DNA of 9,131 nucleotides from Pontiella sp. (GTDB taxonomy: Bacteria > Verrucomicrobiota > Kiritimatiellia > Kiritimatiellales > Pontiellaceae). The stretch covers positions 1 to 9,131 of the forward strand of contig JAOZSZ010000042.1 of assembly GCA_029939385.1 (NCBI GenBank). Direction: 5' to 3'. Under the pieces are notes generated by a model. It was not told the origin of the DNA and made no database searches. It saw only the letters and a list, made by a program, of their open reading frames with translations. The position numbers and the translations under genes are program-made. Below, piece after piece: positions 9,026-9,131 of this stretch; position 1 is the stretch's first letter, and every line of letters starts with the position of its first letter.

Positions 9026-9131
9026 ACATCATCCGTCCTTGTTTATATCCACATATCGCTTGCGAATTAAGAAGGAGTTTAAATACCCCCATTCAAATCA
9101 TCAAGAACACCCTTCACTTTATTTATTGAAC
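9026..9131 (-). promoter_or_regulatory. Leader/probable promoter region upstream of the sdhCAB-cbs-korAB-sucCD cluster
   Basis: This AT-rich stretch contains no gene. It is the only visible place for the cluster's main promoter. Two weak sigma-70-like candidates can be seen on the minus strand. One is TTGATG (9099-9104), 17 bases, then TAAACT (9076-9081). The other is TTAATT (9065-9070), 17 bases, then TATAAA (9042-9047), which would give a very short leader. Neither is a strong match, and the organism's sigma-factor preferences are unknown. The ribosome site AAGGA at 9036-9040 serves sdhC. Confidence 0.35.
9056..9065. promoter_or_regulatory. Short perfect inverted repeat in the sdhC leader, possible operator half-sites
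   Basis: TCGCTTGCGA has 4-base arms (TCGC/GCGA) around a 2-base centre, too tight for an RNA hairpin but shaped like a small protein-binding palindrome. It sits inside the spacer of the proximal promoter candidate. At this length it could easily occur by chance. Confidence 0.15.

Overview
This window is a single tightly packed, minus-strand gene cluster encoding a continuous arc of the citric acid cycle. In transcription order, from the right end of the window to the left, it holds sdhC, sdhA, sdhB, a small CBS-domain gene, korA, korB, sucC and the first part of sucD, which runs off the left edge. Gene gaps run from a 4-base overlap to 52 bases, and every gene points the same way, so one transcript is likely. 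Nothing in the window looks mobile, phage-derived or RNA-coding, and I see no CRISPR array or transcription terminator.

The genes work together on 2-oxoglutarate -> succinyl-CoA -> succinate -> fumarate. KorAB is the ferredoxin-linked 2-oxoglutarate oxidoreductase, SucCD is succinyl-CoA synthetase, and SdhCAB is a type-B (single diheme cytochrome b anchor) succinate:quinone oxidoreductase. A ferredoxin-dependent KorAB replaces the NAD-linked 2-oxoglutarate dehydrogenase. The arc could therefore run oxidatively, giving reduced ferredoxin and quinol, or reductively as part of a reductive or incomplete cycle. The sequence does not settle the direction, and no ATP-citrate lyase, fumarase or ferredoxin gene is in the window.

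The most unusual feature is regulatory. KorB carries about 150 extra C-terminal residues forming a tandem CBS-domain pair, and the gene directly upstream of korA encodes a second, free-standing CBS pair. In both modules the first CBS repeat keeps the G-h-x-S-x-x-D nucleotide-binding signature, while the second has lost the aspartate. This points to adenine-nucleotide (energy-charge) sensing of this branch point, which is an inference.

The organism is a bacterium of moderate GC content. The SdhA, SdhC, KorA and KorB sequences resemble the Bacteroidota/FCB and PVC (Verrucomicrobiota-like) forms, with a gamma-alpha fused KorA and a b558-type SdhC. I cannot assign a phylum from the sequence alone. 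The rightmost 106 bases are the non-coding leader upstream of sdhC and hold only weak promoter candidates.
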